NCBI GenBank assembly: GCA_035295165.1 | Contig: DATGJN010000069.1 | Location: forward strand, 1-41,911 | DNA from: a bacterium | GTDB lineage: Bacteria > Sysuimicrobiota > Sysuimicrobiia > Sysuimicrobiales > Segetimicrobiaceae | Reading direction: 5' to 3' | Length of the DNA: 41,911 nucleotides | Shown: positions 34,164-41,911 of the stretch, in pieces | Position numbering within the stretch: the first letter of the stretch is position 1 | Layout of the letters: each line of letters opens with the position of its first letter | Translations under genes and position numbers: made by a program | The notes under the pieces: model-generated | The model's database searches: none | What the model was told of the DNA's origin: nothing | What the model saw: only the letters and a program-made list of their open reading frames with translations

Positions 34164-34767
34164 TATTTTTCTAGGGTTTCCGCTCATCGCCATTCAGCAT
34201 TTTGCCCGCCGTGCAAACGGGACGCAAACGTGAGCGCCGATTCGCGGCCTACCCCCCCGGAAATATGGGGTCTCTGCTGACCCCCGCTGACCGGACGGGG
34301 GAGTCCACTGGTTGTTCTCTCCGTCTCCTTGGAATCTAAGGCTACGATTAGGCGGAGACTTCTCTACCCGAGATCTCGTGCTGAGACAGGATCTGCTCGG
34401 TAGACTATTGGAGGATCGGCAATGCCCATCGGATGGGGCCAAGTGTCCTACCGAGCGCCAATGGACGATGTGGTGGGAGGACGAAGTATACGAGGATTGT
34501 GATGATCCGTCGTTTGGCGGTTTGCTGAACATGCCATCGCTACCTCATCCATGCGCGGATCAATAAGCCCGTGGTCCTAGGTTTGAAACCTACGCCGAGT
34601 GTCAGTCGATGGTCCGCCTGCTCTTGCAGCGTATGCCCGGGATGTTGAAAGAAGATGTGGACCGCGTTCCAACACGTATGCATTCCACGCGGCGCCCTGA
34701 CTAGCAAAGGATAAAGTCAACCTGCGCTTCAAAATTGGACTGCAAACCTGAACCGAAACGTACCTCC
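34164..34767. other. Gap after tRNA-Phe, no gene supported
   Basis: About 600 nt with lower-quality frames. The base composition is less GC-rich than the neighbours, which fits acquired or decayed DNA next to a tRNA. An 84-codon plus-strand frame (34312-34566) has no RBS and no recognised motif. I found no second copy of the tRNA-Phe 3' end in the rest of the window. Confidence 0.4.
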
Positions 34768-35235
34768 TCAGCTCATCGCTTTCTTCACCAGCGCGACGAT
34801 CCTTGCTTCGTCGGCGGCGGTCAGCTCCTTCAGCGCGAAGGCGGTTGGCCACATGTCGCCTTCGTCGAGGTTCGCTTTGTCGCTGAAGCCGAACGTCGCG
34901 TATCTCGCCTTGAACTTGTGCGCGCTTTGGAAGAAACAGACGACATTGCCGTCCTTGGCATACGCGGGCATCCCGTACCAGGTCTTCGGCGAGAGGATGG
35001 GCGCGCTGGCTTTGATGATCGCATGGAGCCGCTCGGCCATGACGCGATCCGGTGCCGGCATCTCGGCAATCTTCGCGAGCACGTCACCTTCCCCATCCGC
35101 CTTGCTCGCGCCCGCCTTCAGCTCTCGGATGCGTTCTCTCATAGCGGCCCGTTCCTCGTCCGTGAATCCCGTGACCGCCTTGCCGGTCACGGGAGCACTC
35201 TTGGCGGACGTCTGTGGCTCCTTCTTCGGTCTCAT
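34768..35235 (-). CDS. DUF1801 / YdhG-like protein
   Basis: 155 aa. An acidic-basic leader ([16 protein letters not shown]) and helix [19 protein letters not shown] are followed by the DUF1801 fold: [38 protein letters not shown]...[16 protein letters not shown]. The family is related to frataxin-like iron chaperones by fold; its role is unproven. The start ATG 35235 is preceded by GAGGAGG at ideal spacing. No operon partner; the next minus-strand unit ends in a terminator at 35361-35380. Confidence 0.85.
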   Translation of the reverse strand: MRPKKEPQTSAKSAPVTGKAVTGFTDEERAAMRERIRELKAGASKADGEGDVLAKIAEMPAPDRVMAERLHAIIKASAPILSPKTWYGMPAYAKDGNVVCFFQSAHKFKARYATFGFSDKANLDEGDMWPTAFALKELTAADEARIVALVKKAMS

Positions 35236-35360
35236 AGAGCCTCCTCATCTGAATTGATTGACGGTTCAAAATGAGATGCGCTTCAGAAACGCGACTCGCT
35301 TTTCCTTCCGGACAGTAGGCTGACTCTTCCCGCGAGATCCACGTCAACCAAAACAAGAAG

Positions 35361-35380
35361 GGGGCGGGTTCCCCCGCCCC
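35361..35380 (-). terminator. Rho-independent terminator (minus strand)
   Basis: On the minus strand, GGGGCGGG, a 4-nt loop and CCCGCCCC are followed by CTTCTTGTTTTGG. It lies 30 nt past the stop of a candidate membrane microprotein (35411-35530), which is the only unit it could serve. Confidence 0.7.
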
Positions 35381-35410
35381 AGACTGGTACTGGCGTTACA
35401 ATTCTGCGCC

Positions 35411-35530
35411 TTACCGGACAATCATATGTCCGGTTAGAATCAGTAGACCAGCCCCCAGCAGCAACAATGCTAGTAGCATACTGCACCCCCACTCTTTGGT
35501 TGTCGTGCGGACCTGTTTTCCCCAGTGCAT
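35411..35530 (-). CDS. Candidate membrane microprotein (39 or 22 aa)
   Basis: From ATG 35530 the frame gives 39 aa: a polar, basic start (MHWGKQVRTTTKEWG) and one strongly hydrophobic span (MLLALLLLGAGLLILTGHM). An internal ATG at 35479 gives 22 aa and has the better ribosome binding site (GTGGGGGTG). A good terminator follows 30 nt after the TAA. Single-span microproteins of this size are easily missed by gene finders; function unknown. Support is the RBS, the clean membrane segment and the terminator; there is no homology evidence. Confidence 0.4.
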   Translation of the reverse strand: MHWGKQVRTTTKEWGCSMLLALLLLGAGLLILTGHMIVR

Positions 35531-35736
35531 AAGTAGGCGTATCGAATCGAACGAATGAATCTCCCCCGGTGCGCGGACAGGCGTGGGAACGCGCGTTCGG
35601 TTCGGGACTCCTGCTGAACACTCGCAAGGGGTTTAGGCTGACTCCAGCCAAGCTTCCGCGCTGAAAAGGGGCATAGTCAGATGGAGAACATCTCTTCGTT
35701 ATAGGTGGACCGCCACCCCGTGAACAAGGAGCACCG

Positions 35737-36471
35737 ATGACCTCACCGAGAAAGCTCGCAATCGCTGCGGGCATATGCTACCTCACCACCCACGTCACCT
35801 CGGTCGCCGCGCTCATCCTGTACGGCCCGATCCTGAACAACGTCAACTACATCATCGGCTCCGGGCCCGACACCCGTGTCCTATTGGGGGCGTTCTGCGA
35901 GGTGATCCTGGCCTTCGCCATCATCGGTAGCGCGGTCGCGCTGTTCCCCGTCGTCAAGAGGCAGAACGAAGCCGTTGCCCTTGGCTACGTCGGCCTCCGC
36001 ACTCTTGAAGCCGGCATCATCGCTATCGATGTCGCCAGCCTCCTTGCGGTCGTGACCTTGCGGCAGCAACTGGCGGGGGCCGCAAGCTCGGACACGGCCT
36101 CGCTGGTCGCGCTCGGCAGGGGCCTCGTTGCGCTCCACAACTGGACCTTCTTGATCGGGCCCAGCTTCACCAGCGGAACCAACACGGTGTTGATAGCGTA
36201 TCTCATGTACACGTCGCGTCTCGTGCCCCGGTTCATACCCGTGCTGGGGCTGATCGGAGGCCCATTGGTCTTCGCGTCGGTGACCGGCGTGTTGTTCGGT
36301 GTCTACGGGCAGTACTCGACCGTCCCGGCCGTCGCCGCCGTTCCGGAGTTCGCCTGGGAGTTGACCCTCGCCATCTACCTCATCGCAAAGGGATTTAACC
36401 CCTCCGCTAGCGTGATGGAAGCAGTCATTGCTGATGCTCGACGAGGGGGGTCGCTAGCCCTCATCGTGTGA
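35737..36471 (+). CDS. DUF4386-family membrane protein
   Basis: 244 aa with about six hydrophobic helices. The family pattern is visible: RKLAIAAGICYLTTHVTSV at the start, LLGAFCEVILAFAIIGSAVALFPVVKRQNEAVALGYVGLRTLEA, then ALHNWTFLIGPSFTSGTNTVLIAYLMYTSRLVPRFIPVLGLIGGPL. DUF4386 function is unknown. AAGGAGCACCGATG gives a clear start. The stop is followed within a few nt by an integrase fragment, so its native downstream context has been disturbed. Confidence 0.88.
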   Translation: MTSPRKLAIAAGICYLTTHVTSVAALILYGPILNNVNYIIGSGPDTRVLLGAFCEVILAFAIIGSAVALFPVVKRQNEAVALGYVGLRTLEAGIIAIDVASLLAVVTLRQQLAGAASSDTASLVALGRGLVALHNWTFLIGPSFTSGTNTVLIAYLMYTSRLVPRFIPVLGLIGGPLVFASVTGVLFGVYGQYSTVPAVAAVPEFAWELTLAIYLIAKGFNPSASVMEAVIADARRGGSLALIV

Positions 36472-36475
36472 TACA

Positions 36476-36649
36476 GACTCTCGGGTGCGCTCACTCAATC
36501 CGGTCACGGTGCGCGCCCTCGAGCGGTGGCTCGAAGTACACCCGGCGGCGTATCCGCAGAACCGCCTGTCTGTCTACGAAGACGGACGCCAAATGCAGGA
36601 GTTTGGACTCAATCAAATCCTCTACCGGTTCTCGGCGAACGCGAAGGTC
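36476..36649 (+). pseudogene. Tyrosine recombinase fragment (part of catalytic domain)
   Basis: The frame reads RVRSLNPVTVRALERWLEVHPAAYPQNRLSVYEDGRQMQEFGLNQILYRFSANAKVPRRF. This fits the middle of a phage-type integrase catalytic domain, between the first catalytic Arg and the HxxR motif. The N-terminal domain, the HxxR segment and the catalytic Tyr are all missing. The coding sense ends in the dispersed hairpin (copy C). No RBS. Together with the N-terminal integrase fragment at 22213 it is one of two recombinase pieces ending at the same type of repeat. Confidence 0.6.
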
Positions 36650-36678
36650 CCGCGTCGATTCAGGGCGCGGCCTCTTTG
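36642..36678 (+). repeat. Dispersed hairpin repeat, copy C
   Basis: CCGCG / CGCGG around loop TCGATTCAGGG. A 2x2 internal mismatch is followed by an outer stem CGAAGG (36642-36647) / TCTTTG (36673-36678). The outer arms differ from the other copies but still pair. It lies 118 nt upstream of the DoxX gene. Confidence 0.78.
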
Positions 36679-36795
36679 TGTCTACCTTAGGCGCGCCCGC
36701 CGTCTTGTTAACAATCCGTTACCAGGCGTCGGAAGGAGCCCTGGGCTCGCACGGGAATCCCAAGGCGGGCTGAGTAGTGTGCGGGGAGGGCTCCC

Positions 36796-37215
36796 GTGAC
36801 GGACGAACTGCGGTCTCGTGCCCAAGACCTCGCCATGCTGTGTCTCCGCATCGGATTGGCCGTGTTCTTCTTTCGCCCGGGCTGGGCAAAGATTGCGTCC
36901 CTGCGCGGCATCATCGGACTGTGGCAACGGTTACACCTCCCGCTGTCGAGTGTGTTTGGGCCGATTCACGCGATCGTCGAGTTCGGCGGAAGCATCTTGA
37001 TGCTGGTGGGCCTGTTCACGCGGCTTGTGGGTTCGCTGCTGGCGATGGACATGTTTGGGGCATTGGTGATCGTGAAGATCCATACTCGGACGTTCATCAG
37101 CCAAGAGTGGCTGGCGTTCTGGATGAGCGTTGCGCTTCTGGTGGTTGGCGCCGGGGCGTATTCCCTCGATGCCATGTTCGGGCGTCGTCGGGCCGCCCGA
37201 GCGACGTCGCAGTAG
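36796..37215 (+). CDS. DoxX-family membrane protein
   Basis: 139 aa, four hydrophobic segments. LRIGLAVFFFRPGWAKIASLRGI, then VFGPIHAIVEFGGSILMLVGLFTRLVG and the AFWMSVALLVVGAGAYSLDAM end segment are typical of the DoxX/YqjF group. The family is linked to redox or quinone processes but is poorly defined. It starts with GTG 36796 after GGGGAGGG. It is bracketed by hairpin copies C and D, and is a distant relative of the interrupted DoxX gene at 22694, which is likewise next to a hairpin and an integrase fragment. Confidence 0.85.
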   Translation: MTDELRSRAQDLAMLCLRIGLAVFFFRPGWAKIASLRGIIGLWQRLHLPLSSVFGPIHAIVEFGGSILMLVGLFTRLVGSLLAMDMFGALVIVKIHTRTFISQEWLAFWMSVALLVVGAGAYSLDAMFGRRRAARATSQ

Positions 37216-37233
37216 GCTGAGGCGACACGGAAC

Positions 37234-37264
37234 GCGGGCCGCGTCGATTCAGGGCGCGGCTCGC
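37234..37264 (+). repeat. Dispersed hairpin repeat, copy D
   Basis: A 10-bp stem GCGGGCCGCG (37234-37243) / CGCGGCTCGC (37255-37264), with one G-T pair, around loop TCGATTCAGGG. It begins 19 nt after the DoxX stop. No run of T follows, so it is not an ordinary terminator. Confidence 0.8.
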
Positions 37265-37314
37265 TTGCTTCCGCTGACGAGGTACGGGTGGATCAGGGGA
37301 AGAACTCTGCGGTC

Positions 37315-37801
37315 ATGTCAACGCCTCGGGTGCGTGTGCGGCGCAGTACCGCCGCCGACGACACGCGATTCGTGGCGCGCTCCTCGAGGAGCAAGACTTT
37401 GAGCGCGCGTTACATGATACGCGAAGACCCGGTGCAGACATTGCCGAGGCGTATTTCGCGTGGCTGCAAGCGTGTGTTGACCGTCAGCGCGGGGCGGTGT
37501 TCGTCGCTGAAGTCGAAGACGTATTCGCCGGGTACGTTGCGTGTTGGATCACTAACAACGATGGCATTGCGGAGACGTACGATTCCAACGCGTGCGGATA
37601 CGTCTGGGGCATCTGTGTCCGCGCTGCTTTCGGAGGGCGAGGGATCGTCGCCAACTTACTCGACGTAGCGGAGAAGCCTGTGGTAGCGTTTGGGGGCCGG
37701 AGGCTCCGCGTGACCAGTCTTGCCCCAACATGTCCGCGCAACGAGCGTATCTCAAGCATGGGGTCAATCCGTACGCGATCGTCTTCGAAAGGCGGATTTG
37801 A
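37315..37801 (+). pseudogene. GNAT acetyltransferase, two frameshifts
   Basis: Starts MSTPRVRVRRSTAADDTRFV at ATG 37315 (GGGGAAG upstream). Near 37380 it must shift to a second frame (LEEQDFERALHDTRRPGADI, then VFVAEVEDVFAGYVACWI and YVWGICVRAAFGGRGI, the acetyl-CoA loop). Near 37730 it shifts to a third frame (SAQRAYLKHGVNPYAIVFER), which ends at TGA 37801. Each shift equals loss of one base. The parts line up with a normal GNAT protein of about 160 aa. Two independent shifts make a sequencing error less likely than decay. Confidence 0.75.
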
Positions 37802-38134
37802 CACGGAATCGGATCCGCCGTGGACGCAAGAGAAGCTGATCCTACGGAATTGCTTTGCCGCCGTCGTGTTCCAAGCGTTCCCACGCAAGGATCTTCATCG
37901 GTCGGTGTGTCGGATGTATCAACCTCGTTTTGGTGATTTCTAAGCGCTCAAGTGGACCAGGGGAGGCATGAGCTTCGGGGGACCGCGCGGCTGCGGCCTC
38001 CGCGAGGCCGTGAAGACGTCATAGGACGGTATCCCGGGCGTCGATGTTCTCGAAGAACGCTTGATCTCCCGAAGCGGTGCGCATCAACGGGCGCTCACCA
38101 CGCTGCGTCCGCGAGAGATGTCCTGCGGCGATCG
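37802..38134. other. Gap between the GNAT remnant and the second peptide transporter
   Basis: About 330 nt. Open frames here are continuations of shifted GNAT frames or shadows of the dppC end. I see no clear terminator for the transporter operon on the minus strand. Confidence 0.4.
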
Positions 38135-39046
38135 TCACACTGGTCCGAGACCCCGAAGACGCGGATCGAGCACATCCCGCATGCGGTCGCCCAACAGATT
38201 GAATGCCAGCACCACGAGCGTGATGGTGATCCCGGGGATCGTCGGCATCCACCAGGCCTGCCACACCAGGTCCAGCGAGTACCCGAGCATCTGGCCGAGA
38301 CTCGGCGTCGGCGGCTGGATGCCGAGGCCGAGGAAGCTCAGCGCGGCTTCGAAGACGATTACCACCGGCAGCTGGAGTGTCGCCAGCACGAGCACGGTGG
38401 GGAGGACGTTCGGCAGCACATGTTGCGCGAGAATGCGGACGTCTGACGCGCCCACCGCCCGCGCCGCCGCCGCAAACTCGCGCTCGCGCAGCGCCAGGAC
38501 TTCGGCGCGCACCACGCGCGCGTAGGCCGGCCACCCGGCGATCGCCAACACGCCCACAATCTGCAGGAGCCCGGACCCGAGCACCGCGACCACGGCCACC
38601 GTGAGCAGGAGCGTGGGGATGGACAACTGCGCGTCCACGACCCGCATCAACGCGACGTCGAGCCAGCCGCCGCGGTACCCCGTCACCATGCCGACGGTCA
38701 GGCCCAACAGCGTCGAGAGGGGGACGACCGCCAGTGCGACGAGCAGTGAGATCCGAAGACCGACCAGCAACCTGCTGAAGACATCACGCCCGAGCTGATC
38801 CGTGCCGAGCAGGTGGACGCCGCCGTGCACCGGCGTCAACGACGGCGGACTCACGGTGAGGCTCAGATTCTGCGCGGCCGGGTCGTAAGGCGTCACGAAC
38901 GAGCCCCCGAACCCGGCCACGAGCAGTATTGTCAGGAGCACCGTCCCCACGACCCCCGAAGGGCTCCGCAGGAAGCGGCGAATCGCGGAAGCTCGCCCGA
39001 CGCTACGTGCGCGCGGCGCTTCGAAGACGAGGGTCGACCCAGCCAT
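38135..39046 (-). CDS. Peptide/nickel-type ABC transporter permease (DppC-like), second module
   Basis: 303 aa. An N-terminal helix after a basic leader (ASAIRRFLRSPSGVVGTVLL), the GTDQLGRDVFSRLLVGLRISL region, the EAA loop (REREFAAAARAVGASDVRILAQHVLPN), and the closing LLGDRMRDVLDPRLRG all match DppC/OppC. ATG 39046 overlaps the upstream permease gene by 44 nt; no better start is seen. Last of three transporter genes in this operon; no ATPase gene follows. Confidence 0.88.
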   Translation of the reverse strand: MAGSTLVFEAPRARSVGRASAIRRFLRSPSGVVGTVLLTILLVAGFGGSFVTPYDPAAQNLSLTVSPPSLTPVHGGVHLLGTDQLGRDVFSRLLVGLRISLLVALAVVPLSTLLGLTVGMVTGYRGGWLDVALMRVVDAQLSIPTLLLTVAVVAVLGSGLLQIVGVLAIAGWPAYARVVRAEVLALREREFAAAARAVGASDVRILAQHVLPNVLPTVLVLATLQLPVVIVFEAALSFLGLGIQPPTPSLGQMLGYSLDLVWQAWWMPTIPGITITLVVLAFNLLGDRMRDVLDPRLRGLGPV

Positions 39047-39929
39047 ACGCCAAATCCACGGTGAGGTTGACGGCGAGAAATACGGCGGCACCCACAATCG
39101 TGGCGCCCTGGACGACCGGAAAATCACGCCCCAACACCGCTTGGACCGCCAGCCGCCCCATCCCCGGCCAAGCGAAGATGGATTCCACGATCAGGGCGCC
39201 GCCCAGCATCTGCCCGAAGCTGAGGCCCAGGATGGTTAGGACCGGGAGCGCCGCGTTGCGCAACGCGTGCTTGAACAGCAGGACGCGGCCCGTGAGGCCT
39301 TTGGCGAGTCCCGTGCGGATGTAATCCTGAGCCAGGACGTCGAGCAGGCTTGTGCGCGTGAGCCGGCTGACTTGCGCCGCGTAGGAGCCGCCGAGCACAA
39401 ACGCGGGCATGACGAGGTGGTTGAGGCCGCCGTAGCCGGAGACCGGAAGCCATCCGAGTTTGACGCCGAAGACGATGATGAGGAGGATCCCCAGCCAGAA
39501 GCTGGGCATGCTCGTTCCGAGGAGGGCGATCGTCATCGCAGTCGCGTCGGCGCCCGTCCCGCGGCGGGCCGCGGCCACCATGCCGAGCGCCACGCCGAGC
39601 AGCATCGCCACCGCGAGGGCGGCGAGGGTCAGTTCGAACGTCGCGCCGAAATGTTCGGAGATCAGCTCGCTCACCGGCACGCCCTGGCGGTACGAATACC
39701 CGAGATCGCCGCGGGCGACCCGCGCGATGAAGCGGGCGTATTGCACGGAGAGCGGTTGGTCCAACCCGTAGGCCTGCCGGATCCGCTCCATGTCCTGCCG
39801 CGTCGCGTCCTGCGTCACCAGCAGCGTCGCGGGATCGCCGCTGATGTGCAGCAGGACGAACACGATCGTGACCACGCCGAGCATGGCCGTCAACGACAGT
39901 GCCAGCCGGCGGACCAGGTACCGGCTCAC
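39003..39929 (-). CDS. Peptide/nickel-type ABC transporter permease (DppB-like), second module
   Basis: 308 aa. MSRYLVRRLALSLTAMLGVVTIVFVLLHISGDPA is the standard DppB start; QAYGLDQPLSVQYARFIARVARGDLGYSYRQGVPV and the EAA loop (QDYIRTGLAKGLTGRVLLFKHALRN) follow, ending VDLAYGWVDPRLRS. About six helices. It starts 43 nt after the binding-protein gene and partners the DppC-like permease next to it. Confidence 0.92.
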   Translation of the reverse strand: MSRYLVRRLALSLTAMLGVVTIVFVLLHISGDPATLLVTQDATRQDMERIRQAYGLDQPLSVQYARFIARVARGDLGYSYRQGVPVSELISEHFGATFELTLAALAVAMLLGVALGMVAAARRGTGADATAMTIALLGTSMPSFWLGILLIIVFGVKLGWLPVSGYGGLNHLVMPAFVLGGSYAAQVSRLTRTSLLDVLAQDYIRTGLAKGLTGRVLLFKHALRNAALPVLTILGLSFGQMLGGALIVESIFAWPGMGRLAVQAVLGRDFPVVQGATIVGAAVFLAVNLTVDLAYGWVDPRLRSAART

Positions 39930-39972
39930 CGCAGCCTCGGCGTGAGCCGCCCTCGCGGTGCCGAGTACCGGA

Positions 39973-41523
39973 TCAATGCCTCGCCCACGACGCGTCGAAC
40001 ATCGTCAGGAGCAGGTCGGGCCGGGGCGTCCATTGCAGATCGTGACTCATGCCGTAGGCGTTGGGCGCGGTAAACAGCGTGATGGCCGGCGCTTGCTCCT
40101 TATACATCAGCTGCAGGCGCTTGGAGATATCGCGCAGTTTTGCCTCGTCGGGGGCCGCCTGCGCCGCCTCGACCAACTGGTCGAACGGCGCGTACCCGGG
40201 CCGCCACTGGGACCACTCGCCGGGCGAGTAGAACGCCCGGAGCGGAATGATGGTGCTGATCCCGAAGAAATCCGTGAAGCGGGTGAACCAACCGTCCTCG
40301 GGCAGCTTGCGGTCCAGTACCGCCCGCAGCTGCACGCCGATCTCCGAGATATTCACGTGCGTCCGCACCCCGACGTGGTTCAGCTGGTCGGCGATCGCCT
40401 GGACGATGTCCCGGTCGCCTGGGTATGTCCCGGTCGTCCCACTGATGCTGAAGTCGAACCCGTTTGGATAGCCGGCCTCCCGCAACAGCGCGCGGGCCCG
40501 GTCCGGATTGTAGCCGAACGGCGGGACCGAGGTGTCGCACGCCTCCATCACCTCGCTGCAGAATGTCGCCACCGGCGTGCCCACGTTGTGCATGACACTG
40601 GTCAGGATCGCCTGGCGGTTGATCGCGTAGTTGAGGGCCTGCCGCACGCGAGGGTCGGCCAGCGGTTTGCCCTGCGGGATATTGACCAGGTTGTAGATGA
40701 CGAAGAACACGCTCAGGCTCTTGCCGATCACGAGTTTTGTCTTCGATGAGATCTGGACCGGACTGAACAGTTCAGGCGGGATGAGGTTGATCAGCTGCAC
40801 CGACCCGGCGAGCAGTTCCGCGACCCGCGGCGCGTCCGTGGGAATGGTACGGAAGATCACGTGGCTAATTTTCGGCCTGCCGCCCCAGTAGGTGGAGTTG
40901 GCCTCGAGCTCCACACGATCGTCCTTCACCCAACGGACAAAGCGGTACGGTCCTGTTCCTACCGGGTGACGGACGAGCGCATCGGGGCCGTTCTGGGCGA
41001 GGTAGCCGGGCGGTACGATCATGCCGTAGTAGCCGAGAAACCGCGGCATGTTGGGCCACGGCCCTTCCGTTGTGATCCGCACCGTCGAGTCGTCCACGAC
41101 GGTCACCGACTTGATCAGGCGCAGCCCCCCGGCGCCGGGCCAGTGCGTCTTGGGATCCAGCATCCGGTCGAACGAGAACTTGACGGCCTGGGCGTTGAAC
41201 GGCTCGTCGTCGTGAAACTTCACGCCCTTGCGCAGTTTGAATTCCCACGTGCTGGGGTCCACGGCCCGCCAGGAGAGCGCAAGCCCGGGCTTCAGGTTCA
41301 GGTCGGCATCCCGGTATACCAGCGTGTCGTAGACGTTGACCAGAATGTTCATCGACGCGGTGCCGGTAGTCTTGTGCGGGTCTCCGGTATCGAGGTCGGC
41401 GCTTTGCGCGACGACCACGGTGTCGCGCGTCTGCGCTTGCGTCGCCACGCCCGAGCCCGCGGCGCTGATCAACGCTGCTCCGACGCACATCGCGACGATC
41501 TTCCGCCACCTAACAACTCTCAT
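39973..41523 (-). CDS. Extracellular solute-binding protein, family 5, second module
   Basis: 516 aa. Signal peptide (MRVVRWRKIVAMCVGAALISAAGSGVATQAQ), then SBP_bac_5 blocks: TVVVAQSADLDTGDPHKTTG, TWEFKLRKGVKFHDDEPFNAQAV, ADPRVRQALNYAINRQAIL. The GGGAGGTG RBS fixes ATG 41523. Only moderately similar to the binding protein at 18873-20429, so the two modules probably take up different substrates. The first gene of a binding protein-DppB-DppC operon. Confidence 0.92.
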   Translation of the reverse strand: MRVVRWRKIVAMCVGAALISAAGSGVATQAQTRDTVVVAQSADLDTGDPHKTTGTASMNILVNVYDTLVYRDADLNLKPGLALSWRAVDPSTWEFKLRKGVKFHDDEPFNAQAVKFSFDRMLDPKTHWPGAGGLRLIKSVTVVDDSTVRITTEGPWPNMPRFLGYYGMIVPPGYLAQNGPDALVRHPVGTGPYRFVRWVKDDRVELEANSTYWGGRPKISHVIFRTIPTDAPRVAELLAGSVQLINLIPPELFSPVQISSKTKLVIGKSLSVFFVIYNLVNIPQGKPLADPRVRQALNYAINRQAILTSVMHNVGTPVATFCSEVMEACDTSVPPFGYNPDRARALLREAGYPNGFDFSISGTTGTYPGDRDIVQAIADQLNHVGVRTHVNISEIGVQLRAVLDRKLPEDGWFTRFTDFFGISTIIPLRAFYSPGEWSQWRPGYAPFDQLVEAAQAAPDEAKLRDISKRLQLMYKEQAPAITLFTAPNAYGMSHDLQWTPRPDLLLTMFDASWARH

Positions 41524-41911
41524 TGCGACACCTCCCGCTCAATTTCGCTGCACGGCCGGACGCGCCTCCTGGCGGTGCACGCTGTAAGGGCCCACGGCTC
41601 GTTCCGCAGCGCGTCGCGATCGGCACACGGCGGTCCGCCTCGGCGCATCGCGCCCGCATTGCGGCCGCGCGCCGAACGGCTCTGGAACTCGACGCGATGA
41701 TCTGGCCATCATGGGGGGCGAGCTGACATCCGGCCCGACCTGTGTCGGCGCGACCGTCAGGTCGGTGGGCACCGTCTCCTGCGCGACCGGATAGGGTACC
41801 AGTGAGTAGTGGTGGATCGCGGGTCTCGTTGAGCCGCCGACGCACCCGCACGGAGCCGGTGCGCGCCTTACCGGCAGCGACACCCCCAGCGCGCAGCCGC
41901 ATCCCGTCTCG
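41524..41911. other. End of window, no gene seen
   Basis: 388 nt upstream of the second binding-protein gene. Presumably carries its promoter on the minus strand. Open frames on both strands look like chance frames. Confidence 0.4.

Noticed and set aside
33915-34193. Minus-strand frame with RGTESNRRHGDFQSPALP-type peptide
   Set aside because: Antisense of tRNA-Phe, a common false gene.
34312-34566. 84-codon plus-strand frame after tRNA-Phe
   Set aside because: No RBS, no motif, and no supporting neighbour; not better than chance.
22592-37264. Reading the four hairpins as a CRISPR array or standard integron attC sites
   Set aside because: Copies are far apart and not regularly spaced, so not CRISPR; they lack the GTTRRRY/RYYYAAC ends of attC sites.

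Overview
This is a GC-rich bacterial window with compact, often overlapping genes. Nothing in it fixes the taxon. Two selenocysteine formate dehydrogenases, a copper-amine-oxidase-N-type surface protein, a type IV prepilin, an adenosine-specific kinase and a GH15 glucoamylase fit an uncultured, possibly thermophilic, anaerobic or facultative soil or sediment lineage. That is inference only. No 16S rRNA or ribosomal protein gene is present.

Layout. (a) 1-1471: GC-rich sequence with two small hypothetical genes. (b) 1472-9341: a MoeA-MobB fusion (cofactor synthesis) lies upstream of and divergent from a membrane-bound, Tat-exported, selenocysteine formate dehydrogenase operon, fdhA(Sec)-fdhE-fdhB-nrfD type anchor. 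(c) 9338-11971: OsmC, adenosine-specific kinase, RpiA, a DUF5652-like membrane protein and a Fur-family regulator. (d) 12139-15186: a copper homeostasis unit made of an operator, CsoR, CopA and CopZ. (e) 15212-17029: GH15 glycosidase. (f) 17053-20429: peptide ABC transporter genes for the binding protein and two permeases. (g) 20591-22020: an IS with duplicated ends and a DDE transposase. (h) 22088-26192: a tRNA-Asp gene with an integrated, decayed island. It holds an integrase fragment, a broken DoxX gene, Hsp20, DinB and a prepilin, and ends in a 51-bp copy of the tRNA 3' end. (i) 26193-31971: two small genes, then a second, NAD-linked selenocysteine formate dehydrogenase operon. Its alpha chain is encoded as two separate proteins whose gene order is inverted relative to domain order. 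(j) 32346-37801: a surface protein, tRNA-Phe, small genes, a second integrase fragment, a second DoxX gene and a decayed acetyltransferase. (k) 38135-41523: a second three-gene peptide transporter module.

How the genes fit together. The two formate dehydrogenases give the cell a periplasmic, quinone-linked formate oxidase and a cytosolic NAD(P)-linked enzyme. Both need a Mo or W bis-MGD cofactor, which MoeA-MobB helps make, and selenocysteine insertion machinery that must be encoded elsewhere. Each enzyme gene has an in-frame UGA followed, after exactly 11 nt, by a 7-bp hairpin with a 5-nt loop, as expected for bacterial SECIS elements.

The least explained feature is a family of four dispersed hairpins with a conserved 11-nt loop (TCGATTCAGGG) and non-conserved outer arms. 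Two of them directly follow truncated tyrosine-recombinase fragments, and pairs of them bracket DoxX-containing gene blocks. This suggests a cassette-like mobile arrangement.
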